A stretch of 64,000 nt of DNA from Adineta ricciae (GCA_905250025.1 CAJNOJ010000259.1:27919-91918), one strand, 5' to 3'. Shown: positions 12,007-24,559, counted from the stretch's first letter. Notes: generated by a model not told the origin, from the letters alone. A program made the numbers and translations.

Positions 12007-13663
12007 TATTCTATGAATAGCTTTCTCATGTAGATGTCGAGAACGAAAAATGCTGAAAAAAGCTATAGAAAGTTGATATCTTTTCTTGCGATGGTTTCAG
12101 CTGCAGCTTTTACGAACTTGTTACTATGTCCTATACTTCAAAGTCTCAAATCGATTTTCCAGGCGCACACAATCGCTACCAGCATTTATTTCATTATCTT
12201 TCGTGAAAGTCTGAGAACGTCATATAGACAGACCTTTCTTTAACGAAGAGAAAGGCAAAAGATTCAGAAACAATCAATTGAAAAAAAACGCGATGAGGTT
12301 TAATCAAGCAACTGTTAGTAACGTTTGATTACATTCAAACCGAAAATCGCTTTAAACTATGCTTTCTTTGACAGAACGATAGGAAAAGATCAGCAACAAT
12401 GAATTCAACAGAACGGCCACCAGATTTGTGCTTCTCAACTTCGACTACTCTTCGACAAAAATCTTCTCACGAAAGATAATAATTGATAACTAAGAAAGTA
12501 ACCGGTTAGTTATTTATTAATAGTTAGTTGTAACTAACTTCATATTCGAGATTCTCGATTTCGAAAAGCTAAAATATAACGTTTTTGGCTGTTTCAAACG
12601 TTTTACCACCTGCGTTCGCATGTTCGAAACGCGTCTTCTCTTTGTGTGCCTCGATCCGGGCAGAACAGGGTTTTATTACTTTACTAAATGCTGTATTTTG
12701 ATTGAATAGGACAGACAGACAAACTTGATGCATTTCAAGGCCATAATTTTAACGCTGTATAACCCTTTCTTTCAGAAAAGTGAACAGAAAGATTTGTAGG
12801 TTTTATTGAAATCAACATTCAACTTGTGTTTTGTATGAGGTGGACACAAAGTAAAAGTAAAATTTTAAAAATTCTTATTTTTATTTTCATAAACCATTTG
12901 TTAGAGAATTTCACGGTAGTCAAGATTATAGGTGTCTTGTGTTTTTTAAAGCTCTTTTTCGGATAAAAAATCCGAAAAAACTTGGAAGATGTAAAAGATA
13001 CGCCATTTCGCAACTTTTCATAGATTCCTCGTTTTCAAAAATATTCTAACAGGTGAAATCAGTAGTGAAATAAATCTTTCACTTTCCTAGTTTTATCCTA
13101 GATACATGTCGGGCGCTTTCGTTGCTTCTGAATGTAACTGTATAGAGATTTTCTAGAGAACTTTCATTCAGTACGAAAATGTTCAGCGTGTATCTATGAT
13201 AATAGTAAAGGAAGTGAAAGATTAAGATCTCTGGAAAATCCACCGGTGTCATCTATGCTCCCCCGACTGCTGCAGAATAACATCAAATATTACTGGAAGC
13301 ACTCCAACAAGAGTAACCAGAAATTTGCATTCTTTCGGGATCCTATGTAATAATTTTAGATTTGTCCTTATCTATTTCGTTTGATGTTTATGAAGTTAGG
13401 ATTTGAGAAGGTACGATTAGCCTCTTATTCTAGTATGTGATCTCTGACTTGCCAACAAACCCTCAAAGGCATTCCGATTATGTGATCATTTTTCTTTTGC
13501 ATTTTGTACATATCAGTGCATGTCTTGCTTTATTGTTCATTTAAATGAACAGAAATCTTGAACAAAAGACGACAATAATACTCTAATATTTTGAAAATAA
13601 AAAGTGTCATACAATTGTAATCAAATATTCCTTTGTTCTTTTTCATCATGTCAACCATATTTA
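12007..13663. other. Intergenic, no supported gene
   Basis: A short ATG-started plus frame (12034-12243, 69 codons) has no recognisable domain and no second copy to test it. The rest is AT-rich and without clear genes or repeats. Confidence 0.45.
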
Positions 13664-15042
13664 TTATAAATCAATAGAGAAATATAAATATCTACTTTCA
13701 TTTTTCGAAAAGAAAAAAGATAAAAATAATTTCAGTATAACAAATAAAATAAGACTAAGAAATAAAATATTGGAAATATATTTCTTTTCTGCTATATTAG
13801 GACGTGTATTATTTCTATTGAAAGTAATATCTAAAACAATATTTGCCACTTTTTCATAATCGTTTAATTCCATGTAAATTTGTGCACTAATTCGACAATA
13901 AAATTTCTTATCAAATTCAAACATTAGTAAATAAATATTATAATCATTGATTAATTTATGATATAAATTATTTGTTTGATTTGATGTATTTATAATAAAT
14001 GGTAATTGGACATTATTCATTGCACTAAGATATTTCTCATTTGATGTTAATATTGAACTATTCCATATTTGTGCCATTAGAAGACCAGCTTGATATGCTA
14101 ATTGATGCATATATGAATAGATTTCTTTTTCATTAGCAATACTTTGACGAAAATCTAGTGCATCTGATATTGTTAAATAAGAACTATAATCTTTTGTTCC
14201 AAGCCAAAAAAAATCCTCTTGAAAAGATTGTAAATAACCAAATGATGTGATGATTGGATGAATTAAATCTTGCAAATCTTTTTTAACATATAATAAACAA
14301 GCACTTCGATGTGTATATAACCATTTATGAGCATTTGTGACATAAAAATCAGGATCAAGTTTTTTCAAATCAATAGGAATAGCTCCAATAGCATGTGCAC
14401 CATCAACAACAGTTAAAATACCTTTTTGACGAAAATATTTTATGATTATTTCAATATCAAATCGAATGGCTGGTATAGAACTTATATGATCAAATACAAC
14501 TAATTGAACATTTTCTCTCTTATTTAATGTTTCTTCTGTTTTTTTTTTAATAATAAATCTGTATTTTGAATTGTTTGATGATCTAAAACAATTTCAATAC
14601 ATTGTTCTGGAGTAAGAATTTCATTTGAAATATATTCTAATGTTAATTTAACCATTCCATACGCAATATTATAATATAAAATCGATTGATTGAAATGAAA
14701 TTTTAAAGATTTTAAAATTGTATTTATTCCAGTTGAAGCATTTTCAAGAATAACAATATAATCAGAATCACAACTCACATATTCACTAAGTTTTTCTCGT
14801 AATTTTTTAATTTCAATTTGAATTTCATGACGAAACCAACGATCAGGATTATATTCCGCTTTCATTTGATATTCATGAAGTTTTTCATGAACATATTTTG
14901 GTGCTGATCCATATGAACCATGATTCATATTGATATACGATGGATCAAGAGCAAATAATGGTAATAAGGAATGTCCAAAGGAATACATTGATAAAACTTT
15001 TGTGCAAAATAATAAAACATATAAAAGCATGTTTTCTTTCAT
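13664..15042 (-). CDS. Class V aminotransferase-like PLP enzyme with one homopolymer frameshift
   Basis: The protein starts with a signal-peptide-like MKENMLLYVLLF segment. INMNHGSYGSAP and the following PDRWFRHEI are typical of isopenicillin N epimerase-like/cysteine-desulfurase-like class V aminotransferases. The PLP-binding Asp lies in VVDGAHAIG and the Schiff-base lysine in TNAHKWL. A C-terminal hydrophobic segment (ILFLSLILFVILKLFLSFFF) suggests membrane attachment. The frame breaks at a run of ten T on the plus strand (14539-14548): one more base restores a continuous reading, which would give about 460 residues. Both sides read well, so a sequencing error is as likely as a lesion. The substrate cannot be told from sequence. 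The gene is transcribed divergently from the SK channel gene. Confidence 0.75.
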
Positions 15043-15855
15043 GTTCGTTTCAAATGAAAATAAATTATCAAGTTTTATAGCCCTATTTTTTTACTTATCT
15101 TTTAGAATAAAGATGACTTGATTTATTGTTATACAATCTCAAAAAAAAGAAAGAATTGTTCAAGGAAGAGAATATAATAGAATATCATTGTCTTGTCTCT
15201 CTGACGAGAACCAAAAGTTCAGTCTCATATCTCCCTACACTGTATAGTGTTTCATCACCTTGCACTTTCGAGTTGACTACTTTGCATGGAATTCTCTCAT
15301 TCAATTCTGCATAGCATTTTTGAATTCACACATTTTAATCTGTCCTACGACATCTATATTGCTAAAACATAAACTTATGGACTCCAAATTTGGTTCACTC
15401 CATAGAACCAAATGATACTACTTTGTTTTTTTTCCACAAAATAAAGAAAATAGATAAAATAGAAGTAATTCTATTTCACCAAAGCTTTGTAACGTAAAAA
15501 CCACGTGTCTGCATCAAGGTTGCCTGTTCTCTTTATGTTTCTTTTACGTGAGTCATCATTGGATCAACTAATTACGATTATATTACTTTTTTTCTTATCA
15601 ACAAACGAATGTTAAATTAAATCAATTTTTTATTGATACGCTCTACTGCATATTTATTAATATATTTAAAAGCATCGTGATGAAAAAGAGACACAATAAC
15701 TACCTAAATTTTACCTGTGTTGTTAACATTATTAACATCAATATAAATGCGAGCGCATGTCTTCGAAGAAAAACTAACAAAATTGTTTTTCCCGTTTAGT
15801 CAGTTTTATCCGATAGTCTTACCTTCGTATTGAATTATCGTTCACAATAACTCCA
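15043..15855. promoter_or_regulatory. Divergent intergenic region upstream of aminotransferase and SK channel genes
   Basis: About 810 bp of AT-rich DNA between two divergent genes. It should hold both promoters, but no specific box could be assigned. Short plus-strand frames in it look like chance. Confidence 0.35.
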
Positions 15856-17469
15856 ATGAATCTTAATCGAAACTTATCGGCTCCTCCCATCGAATCATCG
15901 AGACGAAAACACTCAACACGAAAGCACTTGGACATTCATAATATTCCTCTCCAAAAAACGCCAGCAGTCAGAGAAATTGTAGGTTATGTCAGTCGTAGAT
16001 TATACATAGTACACTTCTATCTAACTCGACTGTAAGTTATATATCCATATATATTTCCTTTATTTCAAATGTTTCTTTTGTTTCAGTACTATAATAAGCG
16101 ATATAATGTCTTGTTTAGCTATTTCGAGTATCATTCTTATGATTGTAGAAAATGAATTAACGTTTAATTGTATTGACAATCAAGATACAAAAGTTAGTTG
16201 GTCTATTAAATTAATAATTACGATCACAACAATTATTCTTCTTGCTCTTATTTTATATTATCATTATTTGAATATGAAATTTTATGCTTTTAGAAATTCA
16301 ATAAGAGATTGGCGTGTCCAAGTGACATCTGTGAAGATATTCTCGATTATGATTGAATTCTTAATCTGTTCAATTCATCCAATGCCTCGATCATATCCTT
16401 ATATAAACCCTGAAAGAATTAATTCAACATCTTTCTCCGATCCTTATTCTTTATCTTATACGGCTATTGATGTTGGACTTGGTCTACCGAGTAAAGTTGA
16501 ATTTTTCATGTAAAACTAAGAAACGAATTATTATGAATAGTGTTTTTACGTCTTTATCTTCTCGGTCGAACTATTAAGATCCATTCGAAAATGATTCGTA
16601 ATCCACCGTTGAGGCTAGTGGGATATCTCAACCATGTTACAATTGATCCTTTTTTTCTGATTAAATCGTATCTTCTACATCGGCCAATGAAATGTTTCTT
16701 GACAATTGTTACTCTTGTCTTTTTGATCGGCAGTTGGTCTCTCCGTGCTTGTAACTACACATCTACGAGAGAACATGTCTCAATGTCTGATTCGATGTGG
16801 CTTTTCGTCGTAACATTTACTACGATTGGTTGGTATAGAAAGAACTTTGTTGCTTCATATGTAAATATCGATTTGTCGTCACAGGTTATGGAGATCAATA
16901 TCCATCGACTTATTGTGGACGAAGTACATTTTCTTCAATTGTTTTGATCTCAACTCACTCTAATCTATATCGTAGGTATTGCAACTATAATTGGTTTAAG
17001 CGGTCTTTCATTAACAGCGATATATACTGCTATTCTTTCCCAAAAGCTTCTTCTAAATCGAGAAGAAAAGTATGTTCATACATTCGTATTAGATGCTGAC
17101 TTACATAAAATATTCCGAAATCAAGCAGCAAATGTGATTCAATTTGCTATAAAAGATTTGATACTAAAACGGCAGAATAAACTGACTTCGATTGAATCTT
17201 TTCAAGTCCAACGTAGATTATTTCAATCAATACTCGCTTTTCAAACAGCTCGAAAAGAAAGAAACAATTTAATCCATAGTTGTGCAGGTTTTCGCGAATT
17301 GATGAACGTTCAACATCATACGAATGAGCAGAATAAACAAACAATGAAACAAATAGAAAATATTCAAAATGAAATCAAGGAGATCAAAGATAAATTCAAT
17401 AATCTAAATAATAATATGAATATTTTACTAAACAAACTAAATGGTATATTGAATTTTGAGACTGAGTAA
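15856..17469 (+). CDS. Small-conductance Ca2+-activated K+ (SK/KCNN-type) channel
   Basis: Exons 15856-16031, 16087-16490, 16541-16828, 16885-16923 and 16976-17469 are separated by introns of 55, 50, 56 and 52 bp. All phases agree and give 466 residues. Six hydrophobic segments are present. MFLRLYLLGR matches the S4 region of SK channels. The pore reads SMWLFVVTFTTIG, then YGDQYPSTYCGRS: the GYGD selectivity filter forms only after splicing, the tyrosine and aspartate coming from a 39-nt exon. S6 (ATIIGLSGLSLTAIYTAILS) leads into a calmodulin-binding domain (REEKYVHTFVLD onward) and a C-terminal coiled coil (QIENIQNEIKEIKDKFNN). SK channels sense Ca2+ through bound calmodulin. An AATAAA follows near 17.53 kb. 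The N-terminus is short, so an extra 5' exon is possible. Confidence 0.9.
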
Positions 17470-17669
17470 TCTTTGCTACAAATGTATGTTCATTTTCTCG
17501 ACAGTGTATGTGTTGAATCAAAATCTCGAATAAATCACATTTATTTAGCGATGACTGATAAAGAGAATATCTTTTAGGGATACTTTGAAACCTGATTCAT
17601 TACATTCATCATGGTCCTCCTTAGTTTTTTATATGTGCCCATCATCCACATGTCGTTTTTTACTTTTTT

Positions 17670-17805
17670 CTTCGACTAAAAGCAGGGTCATAAAAAATAG
17701 TTAGTCTGTGTCTCTGTTTCAGGGTCAAAGGTCAGAGATCAGGGGTGGAAAAAACATTTTTTTCAAAAATGTTCAAAATTCAATGAAACATCGTTTGGAA
17801 CTAGT
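17670..17805 (+). repeat. Dispersed repeat family D, copy 1
   Basis: Member of a family with a recurring order of blocks: TCGACTxAAAxxAGGGTCAT, then CAGGGTCAAAGGTC, then ACATTTTTTT, then ATGAAACATCGTTTGG. Other copies are at 24418-24541, 39600-39730, 45443-45572 and 62530-62665. Function unknown. It could be the end of a transposable element. Confidence 0.6.
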
Positions 17806-17929
17806 TTAAAGGTTGATCGAGCATAGTTTTTATACACTAAAGGAAGAGTCTTAGGCCTAAAAGAGAAGTTTGCCACAGCAATAAATTGACTTATCTGATA
17901 AGGTATTATGGGTATGTATATGGACCAAT

Positions 17930-18577
17930 TTGATACTCTCTAGTCTAGAGGAAGAATTATATGACGACAAATACTATAAAAGGTGTTTCAGAAGTACAAC
18001 AAAATTAGGATGGGGAAAAATAATTAATCGTACATTCATGAAGATTCGCCAACAAGCGGCAATAATCAACTCGATTAAGTTTAATGGTGCAACGTCAAGA
18101 AGACTGCGCCGATCTCTTTTCTCAACATTTATTATTCCGTTCTTCACATGGGTGTACGCACTTCATTCTCTTTTCACCGAACATCAACGTTCAAGAATCA
18201 ATCATTTCTATTATACTGTCCTGAAACGAACACTAAGATGCTTGCAATGGAACAACCATCTATTCGCATATGCATTCGATGAACGATCATTCGACGATAA
18301 CTGCTATGCTTATTGGATGAAGTACTTAAAAGCCCTGAGCCACTCTTTAGATGGGTTTCTCCTGATTGAACAGATGTATCTGAACGAACACAGACTTGCC
18401 TGGAGAGATGGTAATCGCCCTATTCGATGTCTGAGACGATCGGTCCGTTTTGTCCAACACATTGATGTATTCAGTCGTGCGCTGGAATGGATCTCAAATC
18501 ATGGCACAGCGGACTCGATTGCTATATTCGACAACGAAGATATTATATGCCTAGCCGAATTTCCCGAATCCTTTTAG
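17930..18577 (+). mobile_element. LINE-type retrotransposon, 3' end of the reverse-transcriptase ORF
   Basis: The open frame resembles the thumb and C-terminal part of non-LTR retrotransposon reverse transcriptases. A block like INSIKFNGATSRRLRRSLF is followed by IIPFFTWVYALHSLFTEHQR and then a Trp-rich tail ending LAEFPESF. I recall similar C-termini in bdelloid LINEs. The catalytic palm (FADD region) and endonuclease are absent, so this is a 5'-truncated copy, as expected for LINE insertions. A TTTTG microsatellite follows 120 bp downstream. Confidence 0.65.
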
Positions 18578-18696
18578 GATCAAAACGCAAGATGTATTGA
18601 ATGGGTAATGTCGCTCTTTTCCTCTATACCGCCTGTTTCTTTGTACCTCGTTCCTTCTGTAGTTTATCAAACCATTCTATATATTCATCTACACTG

Positions 18697-18740
18697 CTTT
18701 GTTTTGTTTTGTTTTGTTTTGTTTTGTTTTGTTTTGTTTC
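18697..18740 (+). repeat. (TTTTG)n microsatellite
   Basis: About eight and a half uninterrupted copies of TTTTG. It lies downstream of the LINE fragment and may mark its 3' tail region. Confidence 0.9.
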
Positions 18741-21112
18741 TCATTCGCATTTCCTTCATATTTTCTTCTCTTTTTCTTTATACACCATATTTGATATTAG
18801 TAGAGAACTGTCCCTTTAGGACCCTAAGGGTTGGAGGGAAAATAAATTGCAAAAAAAGGTGTTTCATAAGTTTCGGCCCCCTTTTTGTTTTTGCCATAAC
18901 TTTTTTATATTCAATTGTAAACTGATTTCGACCATACGGCTTTGAAGAGAAGTCTACAAGCTTTCAAATAAAAAAAAATTATATTCGATTGGTATAGATT
19001 ACATGAGAGAACGAGATAAAACAATATCCTACAAAATATTTAAGACGTATATTTTACACTTTTTATTCAGTAAATGTGCACTTCAGGAAAAGTAGAAATG
19101 TGATATACATTGGTTTCAATCTTAAAATCAATGATAACATGGGTATCAGCCATATCAAGATCGATAGAATTAAGTTCATTCTACCATTTTTCACACTGGT
19201 GTTTCTGAAAATGACAGACGTCTAGATCTTTTCTTGATAAGATTAAAATTGTTCAGCCATTATGTAATCAACTTTACCACGACAATCAACCGAGGCTGAC
19301 AATCGAAAACGTTGCAAGGGTACCAATTATCCAAAGACACCGTCATTTTCAGTAGTGGGTCTATTACAGTGACTGATTTCTACTAGTGACCAGTTTAATG
19401 TTATATCAATTCAACCGGTAAAAAATGTTTCTAACGGAAGTTGATACTCAATTATTCAAAGGTAACGGCAATACGCGAGAATGGGATCATTAGATCATAT
19501 CAGAGGTGTGCGGGGCAGCGATTTTTCATGCCCCGCGGAATCCGACCTGTGGCGCTTGCTGACCCGCTCCGCCCGACCCACCAATTTCTAGACGGGCCCG
19601 CTCCATCCCTGTGAGACCCGAACGAATTTTTTAATTAATTGCTTTTTGATAATTTATTATACATAATTGCTCAGTTTATTTAAAAGAATATTGGAGAAAG
19701 TTTATAGTTGATTGATTCCATGACAAGCAGCTGATCGAACGAGTATAATATCATTCACTCTGGGTGAATCGTACACAGTACTATTCGATGAACTTTTATT
19801 AGATGCAGCACCAGTCTTTGGAGATGAACAAGATATATCTGATGATGTTATACCATCAAACGATTCATCACATGATAAATCATGTAAGTCAATCATTGCT
19901 AATGATAGGACAAATTTTATTACAGGTGTCAATTGAAGGAAATTACTGATAATTAGTTTTCGTTTCACTTAACAATGGAACCAAACAATAAATATTCAAG
20001 CTGGATATTGATTATTAATAAAGATATAAAGAAGAACAAATAGACTGTTGTTGGTAGGTTAAAAAAATGAACCAGTCATTGTTTACTATTCGAATATACG
20101 TTAAAAAGCGATATCTGTTGCTGTTGGAAAATTTTCACGGTCTTCTATTCATCCCCGAAAAATTTCGCCCCCCGCCTACCCGGAATCCCGTCTTTTTGTC
20201 TATGGTCGTACTCGCCCATACCACGTGGCCCCGCGGTCCTCGCAGGTCAATCCCCGTGGACCGCACATGTCTGGATCATATGAAACTAGAACGATTCGGA
20301 AAACAAAACGATTGGATTATCGTTTATGTATTCTGACATATGGATTTTCGTAGAATTCCAACAAATCAACATACATTCCATTCATTTCTGTAGAAAAATG
20401 TGTTTTGATAATGACTTGCTAGTTCCATTTTTTATGCACATAGGAAAAATCCAATTACTTTTTCTTCTTGTGCCAAAATGGGCCAGCACTCTGATGCTCA
20501 TGACAGTCTGCAATAACTTAAATCTAAGATTTCTTAGATGGATTATGCAATTAAACTGTCGTTTCCCAGCTCCAGATCAACATATCCAATGCTGGATCCG
20601 AGCATGAGATTGTTCGACCTGGGATGTTTTACTTCTCATAATTCACGATTTTCATTATTTATTTATACACGAAATTGATCATAACCATAAATCAATTAAT
20701 ATCTATGTGATATTTTTTCTCATGGACGACTTATCTTCATCCACTTTCTTGTTTCTGAATAATAAGTAATGTCAGAAGTGACACCATCAAAATGTTTTAC
20801 CAAAAAGAAAATTAAAATATGATATCTTTAGTCAAAACCTATGATTCACGTTAATTAGCGATCAACTTTAATCAATTCGAGCAACTATTCGAAGAGAGCA
20901 TATTACTTCACTACTCTCCTGTAGTGACAAGAGATAGTCTAGTTCGAGTAATTATTTTTATTTTAGCATTATATCAAATACATGAAATTTGATTTCTAGA
21001 TGAACGTTAACTTAAACCTATTCAAATGTTCGATGCTGTTGAAAATATAGTTTTTCAATCTGATATCTAGATATCAAGGATCTAACGTGTTCAAGTCAAA
21101 CAAAAGACAAAA
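18741..21112. other. Intergenic with two GC-rich islands
   Basis: Mostly AT-rich and without a convincing gene. Two GC-rich islands stand out, at about 19505-19625 and 20150-20275. Both contain GTGCGG-type ends facing opposite ways, so the 770 bp between them may be one decayed DNA element. A minus frame at 19702-19968 and plus frames at 20067-20607 show no recognisable domain. Confidence 0.45.
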
Positions 21113-21451
21113 ATGGAAACCAAGATTATTGCAAGTTTATGTTTATTATTTGTTATCATAGGGTTGACACAGTGTGCAGCTATTGTTGAATCTGATGAAG
21201 AACATAGATCAAATGGAAACAATTTAGAATTAAGAAAAACTAAAATCATAAATTTATTTAAAAAATCTACCAGGCAAGATTTGAAATGCAAAAACGAGGT
21301 CAATGATGCGGATTTTTCAATACTAGATGCTGTTGCAAAATTAAAGGATGTCTTGTCGGAAGCAAGGGACTATGTTCAAATGTGGAAACTACAGAATCAC
21401 CGAACTGTGAAGGTTGTTCCTTTCGATGGAAATGTTAAAGACTGTTCATAA
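21113..21451 (+). CDS. Small secreted protein, unknown
   Basis: 112 residues from the ATG at 21113. The first 22 residues (METKIIASLCLLFVIIGLTQ and CA) look like a cleavable signal peptide. The mature part is charged and carries two cysteines (LKCKNEV and the C-terminal DCS), enough for one disulfide. A helical stretch SILDAVAKLKDVLSEARDYV is visible. No intron is evident, and an AATAAA signal lies about 60 bp after the stop. I do not recognise the family. A secreted peptide or small effector is possible but unproven. Confidence 0.6.
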   Translation: METKIIASLCLLFVIIGLTQCAAIVESDEEHRSNGNNLELRKTKIINLFKKSTRQDLKCKNEVNDADFSILDAVAKLKDVLSEARDYVQMWKLQNHRTVKVVPFDGNVKDCS

Positions 21452-22250
21452 TTAAGTCAAACTATCGTATTTTCGTAAGACTTTCATTTTATCTTATTTC
21501 TGCTCTTAAATAAATCTTGCTTTAAAGTCGGATGTTTTCATTTACGGTGTACCGAAAGTGCGGATCATGATTCTTTGAGTTTTGGAAAACCAAAAATATC
21601 AATTTTTTTATTGAGATAATCTACAGTATAAGGTCTTATCTTTACTTTTCTCTAGAGCACCTCTATCTTGAATTTAGATCTACTATTTTGGTAGACAAAA
21701 ATAAAACAGGAATATAAAAAAAAGTATTCGATCAGACCAATGATCATTATCATCATCCGCTCTTTGTTTACGAAAAGATTTCTCTCGTATCTCTTAATTA
21801 TAAAATATGATGAAGCATTAGATCCCGTACTTATCTGTAACTTTGTTAAAATTGGTTTTGCATCTATTCTAGAACTTCTAGTCATATGATATGACAGAAG
21901 AGAGAAATCACTGAAAAATATAGAAGTTTCAGAATACATTTGAATGTTAGATAAGGACTATTTAACTATTTTTAATGTCTCTAAACGGTACATTTTGTCT
22001 AGTCGTATGTCAGATCTAAATTCAGCATATAGTTTCTCTACATATTGTTATTTGTCAAGTTTTACGTGTTATAGAACAGTGTGTGTTTTCATATTCTAAT
22101 TTATCGTTCTAAACATATCAATTATGATTCACAAGAGTTTCTCTTTGATAGCATGATAAAAAAATAACAGGTCTTATCTTTTGATATTCTTTACGAATAA
22201 AAGAATCTAGAGGAGTGCCTCAGTTCTTTTCAAATAAAAAATAGAATAGA
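21452..22250. other. Intergenic, no gene seen
   Basis: Contains the likely poly(A) signal of the small secreted gene near 21509 and the upstream region of the Kelch gene. A 95-codon minus frame at 21652-21939 has no domain resemblance. Confidence 0.45.
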
Positions 22251-23521
22251 ATGAATCAAAATTCTGCATATGTTGGACGTGTTATTGGAAATATTAGAAC
22301 ATCAAAATGGTGGAATCATCGTCGGTTTCGAATTATCTTAATTTCTGTTATTATTTTCATTATCTTTGTGATTACACTCTCTCTACTACTAAAATTTGTT
22401 ATTCTCACTCCGAAAAAGGTTCAAGAAAGCACAAGTACTACAATATCAACAACAATTATACCACAGCCACGTAAGTCGTACAGAAAGTTCATTGAAAGCA
22501 ATATGTACCTATTTTAGGATGGTCTAATACTAGTAAAATGCATCAGTCACGACGTCTTCATACATCCACATTATTACGGGATGGAAAAGTACTCGTCGTT
22601 GGAGGATATAATGGTTTAGTTTTACGAAATGCTGAGTTATATGATCCACTAACAGAAAATTGGACAATAATACACAATATGCATACGGAAAGATATGGAC
22701 ATACGATATCTAATTTGAATAATGGAAATATATTAATTTGTGGTGGTTATAATAATGACTTTCCTTCTAATTTAAACAGTTCAGAATTGTATGATTTATC
22801 GACAGAAACTTGGAAAATAACAAGTAATATGCATCATGCACGACATTATCATACGGCATCATTATTATCAGATGGAAAAATATTAGTTGCTGGTGGTGCT
22901 GTTGGTCTGGGTTCACGAGACAGTGCAGAATTGTATCATCCACCCAGTGAAAATTGGGTATTGACGAGTAAGATGAATTATGCCCGAAGAGGACATACAG
23001 CAACTGTATTGTCTAATGGAAAAATTTTGGTTACTGGTGGAAAAAGTAATGATTTGGCTTTAAATACTGCTGAATTGTATGATCCATTGACGGAAAATTG
23101 GACAGTAACGGGTAATATGAGTGAAGTACGAGAAGGTGGTCATACAGCGTCACTTTTATCCAATGGGCAAGTTCTAGTAACGGGTGGACATGATGGTAGT
23201 CGTATTTTAAATAGTGCTGAATTATATGATCCAACTAAAGGTATTTGGACAATGACTATGAATATGAGTAATGCATTAGAATATCATACAGCATCTGTCT
23301 TACAAGATGGAAAAGTTTTAGTGGCAGGTGGTTATAAAGGTAATTTGACTGAATTGTTTGATCCATCAACGGAAACTTGGGAAAATGCTGGTGAAATAAA
23401 TGACTTACGCACATCACATACAGCAAATGTATTATTAAATGGTAAAGTTTTAATTATGGGTGGATATGATTCAACTTCTTTTCTCAATACTGCTGAATTA
23501 TATGAACCATTAATCAATTAG
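22251..23521 (+). CDS. Type II membrane protein with Kelch-repeat beta-propeller
   Basis: Two exons (22251-22470 and 22518-23521) flank a 47-bp intron (gtaagt..ttttag). The product is 407 residues. After a basic N-terminus a single helix (IILISVIIFIIFVITLSLLL, about residues 29-48) and a Thr-rich stalk lead to seven Kelch-like units of 44-50 residues. Their pattern is HTAxLLxxGKVLVxGGx, then LNxAELYDPxTxxWT. Examples are HTATVLSNGKILVTGG and HTASVLQDGKVLVAGG. The last unit stops after AELYEP, which may be completed by the N-terminal strand. Kelch propellers bind ligands or glycans; no catalytic residue is evident. The build (TM, stalk, propeller) parallels the FG-GAP protein at 4-5.5 kb. Confidence 0.85.
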
Positions 23522-23666
23522 ATTATTATTTTTACCGTTCTTCTTTCGAGAGACAATACAACAAACGAAATAATTATCTTACTTATTTATTTATTTCATA
23601 AGTAATTTTCAAAGCTAATTAACAAATAACACCGAAAATATAAAACTAATAAAAATTAGTACCATT

Positions 23667-23893
23667 TCAATAAATTGAACATCGATAATTAAGTCCTAAT
23701 TCACGACCATGTAATGAAAGTTTTCTGAAATAATTTTTTCCCAACGATCAGCATAACGGAACAGGCGTGAACATCGACATATGAATTGATATTCAATAGA
23801 ACTTCCTAATTGTTCATTAGTTGACATAGGAAATGATATTCGACATTCACCGTTATATAAATAATAGTAACGCTCGTCGAAGCAGACTCGCTA
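23667..23893 (-). pseudogene. Unidentified gene remnant, C-terminal exon
   Basis: The minus strand reads ERYYYLYNGECRISFPM and then YQFICRCSRLFRYADRWEK before the frame is lost in an A-run. The next frame continues RKLSLHGRELGLNYRCSIY to a stop. The cysteine and aromatic pattern looks coded rather than random, but I cannot name the family and found no upstream exon. Confidence 0.4.
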
Positions 23894-24417
23894 AGCCCTC
23901 GACTGAACCATTGACTGGAAATACAATAGTCTTATATGCATTTTATGCAAAAAAAGACAGAAGTATAACCTTTGAAAGGGTCCCCAGAGACTGATCTTCA
24001 TTCGCCTCACAGTCTTCAAAACAACCAAAAGACTACTTGTGTTCCTTTTGATTATTCAATGTTCTTGGCTGACAAGCACATAATTGAGGGTGTTGCTACT
24101 AAAAAGTATCGAAAGTTAATTAGAATTTTAGGAGCATCTCGCGGATGAGATTATCAGCGTCCGAACATCTGAAGTTATCTCCTTGTTAAAAAGCTTGAAG
24201 ACCTACGAAAACTTTCAATATATCGAGGCTCAGCATTTCAGACTGCTCTCCAGTATGTAACTTGTGAATGAGTGTATTTTTGAATTATTGGTCTTTGGTA
24301 TGCGAGAGTCAACCGACTGTGCTTTTGTTTTTCCGTAATCAACTTTTTCTATGTAGGCCTGCTCTCAGCCGCGGATGAAATAATTTCTTCATCTCTGTCA
24401 CGTCCCTGCGCCTTCAT

Positions 24418-24541
24418 CCCTCCCAAGCGATGTCTCATGAAACTTTGAGCATTTTGAGAAGAAATGATTTTTTACCCTTGACCCTGAGACAAACATACAA
24501 ACTATTTTTTTCATATGACCCTCCTTTCCTTTCAGTCGAGC
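24418..24541 (-). repeat. Dispersed repeat family D, copy 2
   Basis: On the minus strand it reads TCGACTGAAAGG, GGAGGGTCATATG, CAGGGTCAAGGGT and ATGAGACATCGCTTGG, the same order of blocks as the copies at 17.7, 39.7, 45.5 and 62.6 kb. Confidence 0.6.
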
Positions 24542-24559
24542 GAATAAAAACTAAGATTT

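Noticed and set aside
12034-12243. 69-codon plus frame with hydrophobic segment, thought of as a receptor C-terminus
   Set aside because: No receptor motif, no neighbouring exons and no conserved copy.
18601-18925. Frames of 72 and 105 codons after the LINE fragment
   Set aside because: They owe their length to the TTTTG microsatellite, which has no stop in these frames.
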